64,000 nt of DNA from Dokdonia sp. (GTDB lineage: Bacteria > Bacteroidota > Bacteroidia > Flavobacteriales > Flavobacteriaceae), in the NCBI GenBank assembly GCA_020630915.1, contig JAHDIF010000008.1, positions 108,535 through 172,534 of the forward strand, read 5' to 3'. Under the pieces are notes generated by a model. The model saw nothing but the letters and a program-made list of their open reading frames with translations. It made no database searches and was not told the DNA's origin. Positions 26,200 through 34,370 of the stretch are shown piece by piece (the stretch's first letter is position 1; each line of letters begins with the position of its first letter). The position numbers and the translations under genes were made by a program.

Positions 26200-28398
26200 A
26201 TGAGTACAGGGGAATTAGACTTACACGGAGCTCTTAAGAAATATTTTGGCTTTGGGCAGTTTAAAGGGCTTCAAGAAGAAGTTGTAAAAAGTATTGTGCA
26301 AGGGATGCACACATTTGTGATTATGCCTACGGGTGGAGGTAAGTCCTTATGTTACCAACTTCCTGCATTAATGCAAGAAGGAACCGCTATTGTAGTGTCA
26401 CCTCTTATTGCGTTAATGAAAAATCAGGTAGATGCTTTACGTGGTATTTCTCAAGATGATGGTATTGCGCACGTGTTGAACTCCTCTCTTAATAAGGGAG
26501 AAATAAAGAAAGTCAAAGAAGATATTGTAAATGGTGTAACAAAACTATTATACGTCGCTCCAGAGTCACTTACTAAGGAAGAAAATGTAGAGTTCTTAAG
26601 ATCTGTACCTATTTCCTTTCTTGCCATAGATGAAGCACATTGTATTTCTGAATGGGGTCACGACTTTAGACCAGAATATAGAAACTTACGACGTATTATA
26701 GAACGCATAGGTGCGGGTATACCCATCATTGCGGTTACCGCTACTGCTACTCCTAAAGTGCAAGAGGATATTTTAAAGAATTTAGGTATTTCTAATGCCA
26801 ATACTTTTAAAGCCTCATTTAATAGACCTAACTTATATTATGAAATACGCCCTAAGACTAAGGATGTAGATGGAGATATCATTCGATTCGTAAAACAAAA
26901 TGAAGGCAAGAGCGGCATTATTTATTGTCTTTCGCGAAAGCGTGTAGAGGAACTAGCGCAAACGTTGCAAGTAAATGGTTTAAAAGCGGTGCCCTATCAC
27001 GCAGGTCTCGATGCAAAAACAAGGGCCAAGCATCAAGATATGTTCTTGATGGAAGATGTAGATGTAGTGGTGGCTACGATTGCCTTTGGGATGGGTATAG
27101 ATAAGCCAGACGTGCGTTTTGTGATTCATCACGACATACCTAAGAGTATTGAAAGTTATTACCAAGAAACGGGTAGAGCAGGAAGAGATGGAGGCGAAGG
27201 ACATTGCTTAGCATTTTATGCCTATAAAGATATTGAGAAGCTTGAAAAATTCATGAGTGGTAAGCCTGTTGCAGAACAAGAAATAGGTCACGCTTTACTT
27301 CAAGAAGTGGTTGCCTATTGTGAGACGAGTATTTCTCGCAGGAAGTTTATCCTACATTATTTTGGTGAAGAGTTTGATAATGAAACGGGCGAAGGAGGAA
27401 TGCTAGATGATAATATGCGTTTTCCTAAGAAAAAGCACGAGGCAAAAGATGAGCTCCAAACATTATTAAAGGTTATAAAAGATACCAATCAAATTTATAA
27501 GAGTAAAGAAATTGTCTATACCCTAAAAGGAAAAGAAAAAGCGATCATTACTTCCCATAAAACACATGAACAGTCATTTTTTGGGATAGGAAAGGGTAAA
27601 GATAGCGCTTACTGGCACGCACTTTTGCGACAGGCAATAGTGGCGGGTTTTGTAAAGAAAGATATCGAGACTTATGGCGTTGTAAAAATGACACCCAAGG
27701 GGTCAGAATTTATAGAGCATCCTACTTCTTTTATGATGGCAGACGATCATGTTTTTGACGAGAAAACGGATAACAGTATTATTACAGCAGCTAAAGGAGG
27801 AGGAGGTGCAGACAAAAATCTGGTCTCAATGCTCAAAGATTTACGTAAAAAGGTGTCTAAAAAACTAGATGTTCCACCTTTTGTGGTGTTCCAAGATCCG
27901 TCCATAGACGATATGAGTGTGAAATATCCGGTAACTATCGAGGAACTGGCAAATGTACACGGAGTAGGTGATGGTAAAGCCAAAAAATATGGGGCAGACT
28001 TTGTAAAGCTTATCGCTTCTTATGTAGAAGAAAATGATATTACACGCCCGGATGATCTGGTTGTCAAGAGTACCGGTGCAAATAGCGCTCTTAAATTATA
28101 CATCATCCAGAATGTAGACCGCAAGTTGCCACTAGATGATATTGCGGCTGCTAAGGGCAAAGAGATGGAGGATTTTATTAAAGAAATGGAAGCCATTGTT
28201 TTTAGCGGGACGAAACTCAATATTAATTACTGGATAGATGAGCTTCTAGATGAAGACCAGCAAGAAGAACTGCACGAATACTTTATGGAAGCCGAAACTG
28301 ATAAAATAGAAGCGGCTCTAGAAGAATTTGACGGAGATTATGAGGACGAAGAACTACGTTTGTACCGCATCAAGTTTATGAGTGAGGTGGCGAATTAG
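26200..28398 (+). CDS. recQ: ATP-dependent DNA helicase RecQ
   Basis: 732 residues. Walker A MPTGGGKSLCYQLPA, motif II DEAHCISEWGHDFRPEY, motif VI QETGRAGRDG, a RQC-type region and a C-terminal HRDC domain (LANVHGVGDGKAKKYG). The zinc-binding Cys cluster of E. coli RecQ is not evident after motif VI. The ATG at 26200 was chosen because the conserved N-terminus begins shortly after it. Divergent from kdsD. Confidence 0.93.
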   Translation: MSTGELDLHGALKKYFGFGQFKGLQEEVVKSIVQGMHTFVIMPTGGGKSLCYQLPALMQEGTAIVVSPLIALMKNQVDALRGISQDDGIAHVLNSSLNKGEIKKVKEDIVNGVTKLLYVAPESLTKEENVEFLRSVPISFLAIDEAHCISEWGHDFRPEYRNLRRIIERIGAGIPIIAVTATATPKVQEDILKNLGISNANTFKASFNRPNLYYEIRPKTKDVDGDIIRFVKQNEGKSGIIYCLSRKRVEELAQTLQVNGLKAVPYHAGLDAKTRAKHQDMFLMEDVDVVVATIAFGMGIDKPDVRFVIHHDIPKSIESYYQETGRAGRDGGEGHCLAFYAYKDIEKLEKFMSGKPVAEQEIGHALLQEVVAYCETSISRRKFILHYFGEEFDNETGEGGMLDDNMRFPKKKHEAKDELQTLLKVIKDTNQIYKSKEIVYTLKGKEKAIITSHKTHEQSFFGIGKGKDSAYWHALLRQAIVAGFVKKDIETYGVVKMTPKGSEFIEHPTSFMMADDHVFDEKTDNSIITAAKGGGGADKNLVSMLKDLRKKVSKKLDVPPFVVFQDPSIDDMSVKYPVTIEELANVHGVGDGKAKKYGADFVKLIASYVEENDITRPDDLVVKSTGANSALKLYIIQNVDRKLPLDDIAAAKGKEMEDFIKEMEAIVFSGTKLNINYWIDELLDEDQQEELHEYFMEAETDKIEAALEEFDGDYEDEELRLYRIKFMSEVAN
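26929..26940. repeat. Core palindrome CTTTCGCGAAAG in recQ
   Basis: The 12-bp core only; the left flank is T, not G. It is read CLSRKRVEE, a natural RecQ motif, so this copy may be coincidental. Confidence 0.6.
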
Positions 28399-28579
28399 AA
28401 TGTTGGATTTTTAGTAGGTTGGTATTTTAGATTTTTAGTATAGGATTAAATTACTTGAATTCTGAAACCTTCTTTGGTTTGATATTTATTAATACAGTCG
28501 TTTCGATACAATTTTCATTTTGTGCGCTGCACAACTGAAAATCACTCAACCACCGTTCAGTTTTGGCAAATTCAATAAT

Positions 28580-28621
28580 TTACGTCTTACGTCTTACGTC
28601 TTACGTTTTACATCTTACGTC
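28580..28621. repeat. Tandem heptamer TTACGTC in recQ-PPIase gap
   Basis: Six 7-nt units, four exact TTACGTC and two with one change. The 392-bp gap (28399-28790) also has shorter repeats of TATTTCG/AATTCG type near 28720-28750 and no supported gene. Confidence 0.85.
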
Positions 28622-28760
28622 TTGTAGTTGTGAATCGTGCCTCCTGATGTAATAATCATCGCTCGTAACTTATCATTCGTAATTCAACTCCAGCTAATTA
28701 AGAAATCTCCAATTTTATTCGTATTTCGTATTTCGTAATTCGTATTTGATTCTTCCTCAC

Positions 28761-28768
28761 TATCTTTG
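28761..28768 (+). promoter_or_regulatory. Putative -7 box for the PPIase gene
   Basis: TATCTTTG matches the Bacteroidetes -7 consensus TAnnTTTG, 22 nt ahead of the start codon at 28791. No TTG lies at the ideal upstream spacing. Confidence 0.45.
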
Positions 28769-28790
28769 CACCTCATTAAAAAAATGACTC

Positions 28791-29723
28791 ATGCAAGACG
28801 GTATATACGCAAAATTTAATACGCCTAAAGGCGATATTCTCGTAAAACTAGAACACGAAAAAACTCCTGGAACCGTAGGGAACTTTGTAGCCCTAGCCGA
28901 AGGTAATCTTGAAAATTCTGTAAAACCTCAAGGAACTCCTTATTATGATGGATTAAAGTTTCACCGTGTGATTCCAGATTTTATGATCCAAGGAGGATGC
29001 CCACAAGGCACTGGAACAGGCGATGCTGGATATAAATTTGATGATGAGTTTCACCCAGATCTTAAGCACGATGCTCCTGGAAAATTAAGTATGGCAAATG
29101 CTGGTCCTGGAACTAATGGGAGTCAGTTTTTTATTACCCATATTCCTACCGATTGGTTAGATGGAAAACACACCGTTTTTGGTAGTGTGGTAGAAGGACA
29201 AGACGTAGTAGATGCTGTTGCTCAAGGAGATACGATGGATAAAGTAGAAATTATACGTCAAGGAGCAGAAGCAGAAGCTTGGAATGCTGTAGAAGCATTT
29301 AGAACCTTTGAAGGATCACGCGCAAAGCGCATCGCAGAGGCAAAAGCTGCGCAAGAAGCACAAATAGAAGGGCTTGCTGCTGGTTTTGACAAAACAGAAA
29401 GTGGGCTTCGTTATCAGATTATACAGGAAGGTACTGGAGCTAAAGCTACAAAAGGACAAACTGTTTCTGTACACTATAAAGGGCAACTTCCTGACGGAAC
29501 TGTTTTTGACAGTTCATACAAACGTAACCAGCCTATTGATTTTGCTTTGGGCGTAGGTCAGGTGATTCCTGGTTGGGATGAAGGAATAGGCTTACTAAAA
29601 GTAGGAGACAAGGCACGTTTGGTAATTCCTTCTGATCTCGCATACGGAAGTGCCGGTGCCGGTGGGGTGATACCACCAGATGCAACACTTGTATTTGATG
29701 TAGAGCTCGTAGCTGTAAAATAG
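28791..29723 (+). CDS. Dual-family immunophilin: cyclophilin fused to FKBP
   Basis: 310 residues with two unrelated peptidyl-prolyl isomerase domains. Residues about 5-165 are a cyclophilin (FHRVIPDFMIQGG, ANAGPGTNGSQFFITH). Residues about 200-310 are an FKBP (VSVHYKGQLPDGTVFDSSY, GWDEGIGLLKVGDKARLVIP, DLAYG). An Ala/Glu-rich helix joins them. No signal peptide, so it is cytoplasmic. Such fusions are known from a few flavobacteria, spirochaetes and protists. Confidence 0.94.
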   Translation: MQDGIYAKFNTPKGDILVKLEHEKTPGTVGNFVALAEGNLENSVKPQGTPYYDGLKFHRVIPDFMIQGGCPQGTGTGDAGYKFDDEFHPDLKHDAPGKLSMANAGPGTNGSQFFITHIPTDWLDGKHTVFGSVVEGQDVVDAVAQGDTMDKVEIIRQGAEAEAWNAVEAFRTFEGSRAKRIAEAKAAQEAQIEGLAAGFDKTESGLRYQIIQEGTGAKATKGQTVSVHYKGQLPDGTVFDSSYKRNQPIDFALGVGQVIPGWDEGIGLLKVGDKARLVIPSDLAYGSAGAGGVIPPDATLVFDVELVAVK

Positions 29724-29728
29724 TTGTA

Positions 29729-29795
29729 GTACGCTTTATCGCTTCGCTCTCCCGATGGTCTTGAATCTCGCGAGCTCGATTTCGCGAAAGCGCAC
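29729..29795. repeat. Composite repeat, copy A (67 bp)
   Basis: Begins GTACGCTTTA, has a middle GCTTCGCTCTCCCGATGGTC and ends CGATTTCGCGAAAGCGCAC, so the ends are inverted copies of each other. The last part is a one-mismatch version of the short palindrome. Related to the copies at 35401 and 37009. Confidence 0.85.
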
Positions 29796-29813
29796 TTGTG
29801 AATAACTACTCAT

Positions 29814-29845
29814 AAAAAAGTGCTTACTTCAGTAAGCACTTTTTC
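29814..29845. terminator. Intrinsic terminator after the PPIase
   Basis: A run of six A, perfect 10-bp stem AGTGCTTACT/AGTAAGCACT, two-base loop, then T5. It lies about 90 bp after the immunophilin stop. Confidence 0.85.
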
Positions 29846-29857
29846 TATTTTTGAGAT

Positions 29858-30394
29858 ATGGAAAATATACATCACTTACAGTACCCGATAGGCAAATTTA
29901 TTGCTCCTGAAACCATTACAGATGTTAAGCTACAAGAGTGGATTACCATTCTAGAAATGTTTCCTTCGCAACTTAGGGATATGGTAAGTGAGATGAGTGA
30001 TGCACAACTAGATACCCCATACAGACCAGAAGGTTGGACGGTGCGCCAGCTAGTACACCACGTAGCAGACAGTCATCATCACAGTTATATAAGGTTCAAA
30101 TGGGCGCTTACAGAAGAGAATCCTACCATTAAACCGTATCTTCAAAATAAATGGACAGACCTTCCAGATCTTTCTGGAATGCCTGTAGAGTGGTCTCTAA
30201 GGCATTTGGAAGTAGTGCATTACAAACTCGTACGTTTGTTAAAAGCAATGCGTCCAGAGGATTTTGATCGTACGTTTGTACATCCCGATGGAGATGTTGT
30301 TTTTACACTTCGCAAAAATGTTGGGCAATATGCATGGCATAGTATGCATCACTTTATGCATATTGCAAATCTGGTAAAGAGAAATGAATGGTAG
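29858..30394 (+). CDS. YfiT/DinB-superfamily metal-dependent transferase or hydrolase
   Basis: 178 residues, DinB-like four-helix bundle. It matches the YfiT type (YPIGKF near the N-terminus, EGWTVRQLVHHVADSHHHSYIRFK, and HSMHHFMHIANL with metal-binding His). YfiT relatives in Firmicutes transfer bacillithiol. Whether the thiol partner is bacillithiol here is inference. Confidence 0.87.
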   Translation: MENIHHLQYPIGKFIAPETITDVKLQEWITILEMFPSQLRDMVSEMSDAQLDTPYRPEGWTVRQLVHHVADSHHHSYIRFKWALTEENPTIKPYLQNKWTDLPDLSGMPVEWSLRHLEVVHYKLVRLLKAMRPEDFDRTFVHPDGDVVFTLRKNVGQYAWHSMHHFMHIANLVKRNEW

Positions 30395-30407
30395 TGAGTG
30401 TATAGTA

Positions 30408-30421
30408 GCTTTCGCGAAAGC
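30408..30421. repeat. Palindrome GCTTTCGCGAAAGC, copy 10
   Basis: Exact intergenic copy 13 bp after the YfiT-like gene stop. Confidence 0.95.
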
Positions 30422-30530
30422 AAAAAAAGAAAACCCAACAAAACAAAGTCGTTAGGGTAAATTAAGTGTACCTTGCCGCCTTAATAGAAAATGGCACTAT
30501 AAATAGAATGTCATTTGCACAATTATTTAT

Positions 30531-31832
30531 ATGTCATTTACTTCATTAGGACTCTCTAAGTCCTTACTCAAAGCCATTGATAAACAAGGCTATACTACTC
30601 CTTCACCTATACAAGCAAAAGCAATTCCTCAAATTTTAAAAGGGAATGATGTGCTAGCATCTGCACAGACAGGTACGGGTAAAACCGCTGGTTTTACATT
30701 GCCTATGTTGCACAAACTCTCTCAGACACAGCCAGAAAGAAGGCGTGCTATAAGAGCACTTATTCTTACGCCTACTAGAGAGCTCGCTGCACAAGTACAC
30801 GCAAATGTAAAGGCGTATAGTGAGTTTTTAGACATACGATCTACGGTGATTTTTGGAGGCGTAAACCAACGACCTCAGGTGGCGACTATTAGAAATGGTG
30901 TAGATGTACTCATCGCAACGCCTGGACGGTTATTAGACCTGCAAAATCAAGGCTTGCTGTCGCTTTCTAAAGTAGAAATTTTAGTATTAGATGAGGCAGA
31001 TAGAATGCTAGATATGGGGTTCTTAAGGGATATTAAAAAGATAACATCATTATTACCTAAGCGTAGGCAAAGCCTTTTATTTTCGGCTACGTTTTCTAAA
31101 GAAATTAAAAGTCTTGCAGGCGAGTTTTTATACAATCCTGTAATGGTAGAAACCGCTACAGAAAACTCTACAGTAGATGCCATAGATCAAAAAGTATATC
31201 GTGTTGCTAAGACCTCCAAAACTGGTTTGATCATTAAACTTATTTCTGATGGCGACTGGAAGCAAGTATTGGTTTTTACAAGAACCAAACATGGCGCCAA
31301 TAGATTGTGTAAAAAAATGGAGCAAGCAAGAATTTCTGCTGCGGCCATACACGGTAATAAGAGTCAAGGCGCTAGAACCAAAGCGCTGGCTGGATTTAAA
31401 AACGGAAGTATACGAGTACTCGTAGCCACAGATATTGCCGCAAGGGGAATAGACATTCCTTTATTACCGCATGTGATCAATTTTGAACTCCCTAATATTT
31501 CTGAAGATTACGTACACAGGATAGGTCGTACAGGTAGAGCAGGAGCCAATGGACAAGCCATATCTTTAGTGAGTGCAGACGAGACGTCTTATTTAAAATC
31601 TATAGAAAAATTAACAGGGTTGAAATTACCCGTTGAGATTGTACCAGGCTTTGAACCAGATCCTAATGCGTCTACAGAACCTATCAAACAAGGACAGGGA
31701 CAGGGAAGAGGAAGAAGGCCTCAAAGATCTTCAGGGCAATCTAAGTCTAGTAGCGGAAGAAACAGAAATTCTGGAGGAGGCTCTTCTAATCAAAACTCTA
31801 GAGGTGGTAATCGAAATAGGAATAGGAGGTAG
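30531..31832 (+). CDS. DEAD-box RNA helicase, RhlE-like
   Basis: 433 residues. Motif I AQTGTGKT, Ia [28 protein letters not shown], and [12 protein letters not shown] are all present. The C-terminal 65 residues are a Gly/Arg/Ser/Asn-rich basic tail typical of cold-adapted bacterial RNA helicases. It marks the left chromosomal border of the accessory island. Confidence 0.94.
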   Translation: MSFTSLGLSKSLLKAIDKQGYTTPSPIQAKAIPQILKGNDVLASAQTGTGKTAGFTLPMLHKLSQTQPERRRAIRALILTPTRELAAQVHANVKAYSEFLDIRSTVIFGGVNQRPQVATIRNGVDVLIATPGRLLDLQNQGLLSLSKVEILVLDEADRMLDMGFLRDIKKITSLLPKRRQSLLFSATFSKEIKSLAGEFLYNPVMVETATENSTVDAIDQKVYRVAKTSKTGLIIKLISDGDWKQVLVFTRTKHGANRLCKKMEQARISAAAIHGNKSQGARTKALAGFKNGSIRVLVATDIAARGIDIPLLPHVINFELPNISEDYVHRIGRTGRAGANGQAISLVSADETSYLKSIEKLTGLKLPVEIVPGFEPDPNASTEPIKQGQGQGRGRRPQRSSGQSKSSSGRNRNSGGGSSNQNSRGGNRNRNRR

Positions 31833-31869
31833 GTTTTAGATGAGGATTTTTAGTGGTTTATGGGTTAGT

Positions 31870-31893
31870 CTTATACGTTGTTGTGTGTAGTTA
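31870..31893 (-). repeat. Cassette-end repeat 1 (stop-codon side)
   Basis: The sequence TTATACGTTGTTGTGTGTAG directly touches the stop codon (31891-31893) of the TonB-C-like gene. It matches the end at 32489-32514 touching the HEPN gene stop: TTATAC, G, TGTTGTG and TAGTTA are shared, with small gaps. Only about 25 bp are retained here. Confidence 0.7.
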
Positions 31894-32349
31894 TTTTTTC
31901 GGTTCAATAACTTTCGGCAGGACGCGAGTATAACATCTTACATTTACTTTCCGTTTTCGATATGTTGATTTCGTCAGATTTAATTCCGTAACTGCATTTT
32001 TAATTTCTTTTTCAAATTCAGGTGCACTTGGATATCCTTTGGTAGCAATATCAGAAACGTTTCCTTTTTTGTCAACCGTAAACCAAACATACATTTCTCC
32101 AGAATATTCATAGTCTTTTTCAATCAGATTCAAAATTTGGTTACGTAAACTTTTTTCCAAACATTGCGTCCTTTCTTTTTCGTCCGAAATTCCATCGCAA
32201 TCACTTTCGAAAGGTGTTTTGTCAACCATTGTAAAGTGAACGGTTTTTCCGTTTTTCTTTTTTACAAGTTTTAAGTCAGATTGAGAATGGATTATCGAGA
32301 TATTCAAAATACCGATAATAAAAGTCAAATAAATTAATTTTAATTTCAT
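31891..32349 (-). CDS. Secreted protein with TonB-C-terminal-like domain
   Basis: 152 residues with a signal peptide (MKLKLIYLTFIIGILNISII, cleaved near HSQ). The C-terminal half, with MYVWFTVDKKGNVSDI, PEFEKEIKNAV and KRKVNVRCYTRVLP, resembles the TonB C-terminal fold found in many Bacteroidetes. No N-terminal membrane anchor or ExbB/D genes, so it is probably not a classical TonB. More AT-rich than its neighbours. A lone gene bounded by cassette-like repeats. Confidence 0.7.
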   Translation of the reverse strand: MKLKLIYLTFIIGILNISIIHSQSDLKLVKKKNGKTVHFTMVDKTPFESDCDGISDEKERTQCLEKSLRNQILNLIEKDYEYSGEMYVWFTVDKKGNVSDIATKGYPSAPEFEKEIKNAVTELNLTKSTYRKRKVNVRCYTRVLPKVIEPKK

Positions 32350-32362
32350 CGTAGTTTCAGGT

Positions 32363-32514
32363 TTTCTTTAATTACACACAACGGTTTTGTGTATGATTTC
32401 GTTGCGTGTTTAAGCACTAAAGTTAGCAAATAAATCACAGACAGAAAGTCTGCGAGGACTTTCGTAATTAGTCTATAACTAGCAATGAATTATACACGGT
32501 GTTGTGGTTAGTTA
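32363..32514 (-). repeat. Complete cassette-end element between TonB-C-like and HEPN genes
   Basis: An imperfect palindrome of about 150 bp. The left end on the + strand is TTTCTTTAATTACACACAAC then GGTTTTGTGTAT, and the right end is TTATACACGGTGTTGTGG. The two are inverted versions of each other. The centre has CAGAC/GTCTG. It fills the whole space from 13 bp before one start codon to the stop codon of the next gene. Confidence 0.72.
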
Positions 32515-32976
32515 AATTTCATTGTTTACGATTTGATAAATCAGATTTACAGACGGTTTAATATCGTCATAATAATTCTTAACTGAAATATAAGTTATTC
32601 CAACATTCCTGCCGTGTGCTATCAAATGTCTGTTTGCAACAATACTGTTTATTGCATCTACTTGTTCATCAGAAATATTCGTTTTATACTTTTCCCCCCA
32701 TTCACTATCGAATGAGTTCAGTAAATCAATTATATTGGTGTTTTTTAAATTAGTTATCGATTTAACCTTTTTTTGTATAAAATTTGCTAATGGATTTGTT
32801 GCCTTATTTTGAGCATAATCACTGATAATATTTCTTACACTGTTCTCAAGATAACCAGAGGTTAAGACACATAAATACTTTGCCCATTGTGCTTTCATTT
32901 CAGTTTCGTTTACTACAGAAATTTTGGCGTACAGGTTGTCAAGTTTTTGTCTATCTTTCGTAAGTGATGCCAACAT
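32512..32976 (-). CDS. HEPN-domain RNase-like protein
   Basis: 154 residues, all helical. The HEPN catalytic motif Rx4H is present as R116-H-L-I-A-H121 in VANRHLIAHGRNV, and the N-terminal part (YLCVLTSGYLENSVRNII) fits the RiboL-PSP-HEPN type. HEPN proteins of this kind are usually RNases in toxin-antitoxin or phage-defence systems. Its ATG overlaps the stop of the DUF262 gene by one base, so the two are translated together. Activity is inferred. Confidence 0.8.
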   Translation of the reverse strand: MLASLTKDRQKLDNLYAKISVVNETEMKAQWAKYLCVLTSGYLENSVRNIISDYAQNKATNPLANFIQKKVKSITNLKNTNIIDLLNSFDSEWGEKYKTNISDEQVDAINSIVANRHLIAHGRNVGITYISVKNYYDDIKPSVNLIYQIVNNEI

Positions 32977-34058
32977 TATTCAACCGTAGATAAAAATTCA
33001 GTTGTAATTTCGAGTCTCCTTGCAATATTCTTTTCGTCTGAAGTACCACCTTTTATTAAAGAAACCAATTCTTCATTTTCTAGTAGCTGATTATAAACGT
33101 GAACAAACATTTCTCTATTAGTTATTTCCCCTTGTTCTAATCTTTTTGCAACACCTACCATAATACTATCATAAAATGCCGTATTTAAACCACGTTCTAC
33201 ACGAAAAGCCTTCTTACCTAACGTTTCATCGATTATCCCGACTGTAGGTTCAAAAACAGAGATAATTGTTTCTTCAGAATATTTCTGTAAATGACGATTA
33301 TTACCCATAAAAGAATTCAAGAATCCTTTCAAAGGTTTTTCATAATTATCCGACTCAAAATACAAGGATAAAAATCTCAAGATTAGTTCTTGGTCTTTTA
33401 GTCTATTATTTGGTTTACCGTAAATATTTCTGAAGTTCTCATTTTGATTAAGTCTTACAAGAAGCTCATTGAACTCTCCAAAGAAGATACAAGCTCTTAT
33501 TTCTTGAGGTTGTAGTGGCGTTCCACCAGTATTTAATCTTTCAAAAATATGATAGATACTACTTTGGTCATTTGTTGGTTCATCTTGTCTTATCACTGTT
33601 GCGTGAATAACATAATCATTAAGTGCGGTTTTAACGTTCTCATCTAAATCTTCGTAGCTTAAATTTTCAAATTGAGGTTGCACTCCCTTTAGTCTAAACT
33701 TTCTATCATTTGCAAAAACTCCATTTATAAAATACTGTATGGATTTGAGACGTTGCTGTCCATCGATTACTAATAAGTTTGATGAATCTGGGTCTTTAGA
33801 TAAAAACACTCCAGGAACAGGTAATTCTAAAATTAAAGATTCAATAAATCTGGAAGCTTGATTTACTTTCCAAACGTACTGTCTTTGAAATTTTGGGATA
33901 ATTATTTTTGCAGAGTTCAAACGTGAGACAATTCCATCAACTGGATAATCAGCCCCATAACTGGTGATGGCATACTTGAAGTTCAAAGGATTCAACTCTT
34001 CCTCATCTATTACAATAACTTCATCTATGTTTTCATTCAAATCGTTTTGTTCTGTCAT
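32976..34058 (-). CDS. DUF262 (ParB/GmrSD N-terminal-like) protein
   Basis: 360 residues. The DUF262 core shows KFQRQYVWK (56-64), IESLILELPVPGVFLS and the nucleotide-handling motif VIDGQQRLKSI (97-107). In GmrSD and SspE this domain senses modified DNA or hydrolyses NTP and is joined to a DUF1524 HNH nuclease. No HNH motif is visible here; instead a HEPN protein is encoded immediately downstream. A defence role is inferred. Confidence 0.85.
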   Translation of the reverse strand: MTEQNDLNENIDEVIVIDEEELNPLNFKYAITSYGADYPVDGIVSRLNSAKIIIPKFQRQYVWKVNQASRFIESLILELPVPGVFLSKDPDSSNLLVIDGQQRLKSIQYFINGVFANDRKFRLKGVQPQFENLSYEDLDENVKTALNDYVIHATVIRQDEPTNDQSSIYHIFERLNTGGTPLQPQEIRACIFFGEFNELLVRLNQNENFRNIYGKPNNRLKDQELILRFLSLYFESDNYEKPLKGFLNSFMGNNRHLQKYSEETIISVFEPTVGIIDETLGKKAFRVERGLNTAFYDSIMVGVAKRLEQGEITNREMFVHVYNQLLENEELVSLIKGGTSDEKNIARRLEITTEFLSTVE

Positions 34059-34064
34059 ATGTTA

Positions 34065-34114
34065 TTTCTTTAATTAACCACAACTGGTTATATCAGGACA
34101 TTTATCATGGTTAT
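34065..34114 (-). repeat. Cassette-end repeat 3 (start-codon side)
   Basis: TTTCTTTAATTA then CACAAC and GGTT lie 6 bp upstream of the DUF262 start codon. This matches 32363-32386, upstream of the TonB-C-like gene, where TTTCTTTAATTA is identical. The other half of the palindrome is not recognisable. Confidence 0.7.
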
Positions 34115-34158
34115 ACGGGTTATGTATCCGGATATCCCAAAATTTTTATCATGGTTAT
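34101..34158. repeat. Direct repeat TTTATCATGGTTAT
   Basis: Two exact 14-bp copies (34101-34114 and 34145-34158). They lie in the 312-bp gap 34059-34370, which otherwise has no supported gene and may hold remnants of a degraded cassette. Confidence 0.75.
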
Positions 34159-34370
34159 CAGGTAAAGCTAAATTATTTAGGGCAATATCCAAAGGACTTT
34201 TTATAAGTCTAATGTCCACATAAGAAGTGCTACCACTTCATACATTTTGGGAAGCGAAAAGTTTTGATCTTTTTGTAAAAGAAAAATTACAAAAACCTCA
34301 AAACAACCACCCGTTACTAATTGAACCTTGGGGTTCTAAAAGCTAGGAGCTAAAGGCTAACAACTACTTA

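Noticed and set aside
26115..26201. ATG at 26201 as the kdsD start
   Set aside because: It overlaps the recQ ATG and adds unconserved residues; the TTG at 26114 gives the usual length, although this is not proven.
26929..26940. Another mobile copy of the palindrome in recQ
   Set aside because: Only the 12-bp core matches, and the encoded CLSRKRVEE is a normal RecQ motif, so it is counted separately.
32363..32514. Classical integron attC site
   Set aside because: The ends do not fit GTTRRRY/RYYYAAC and no integrase gene is in the window.
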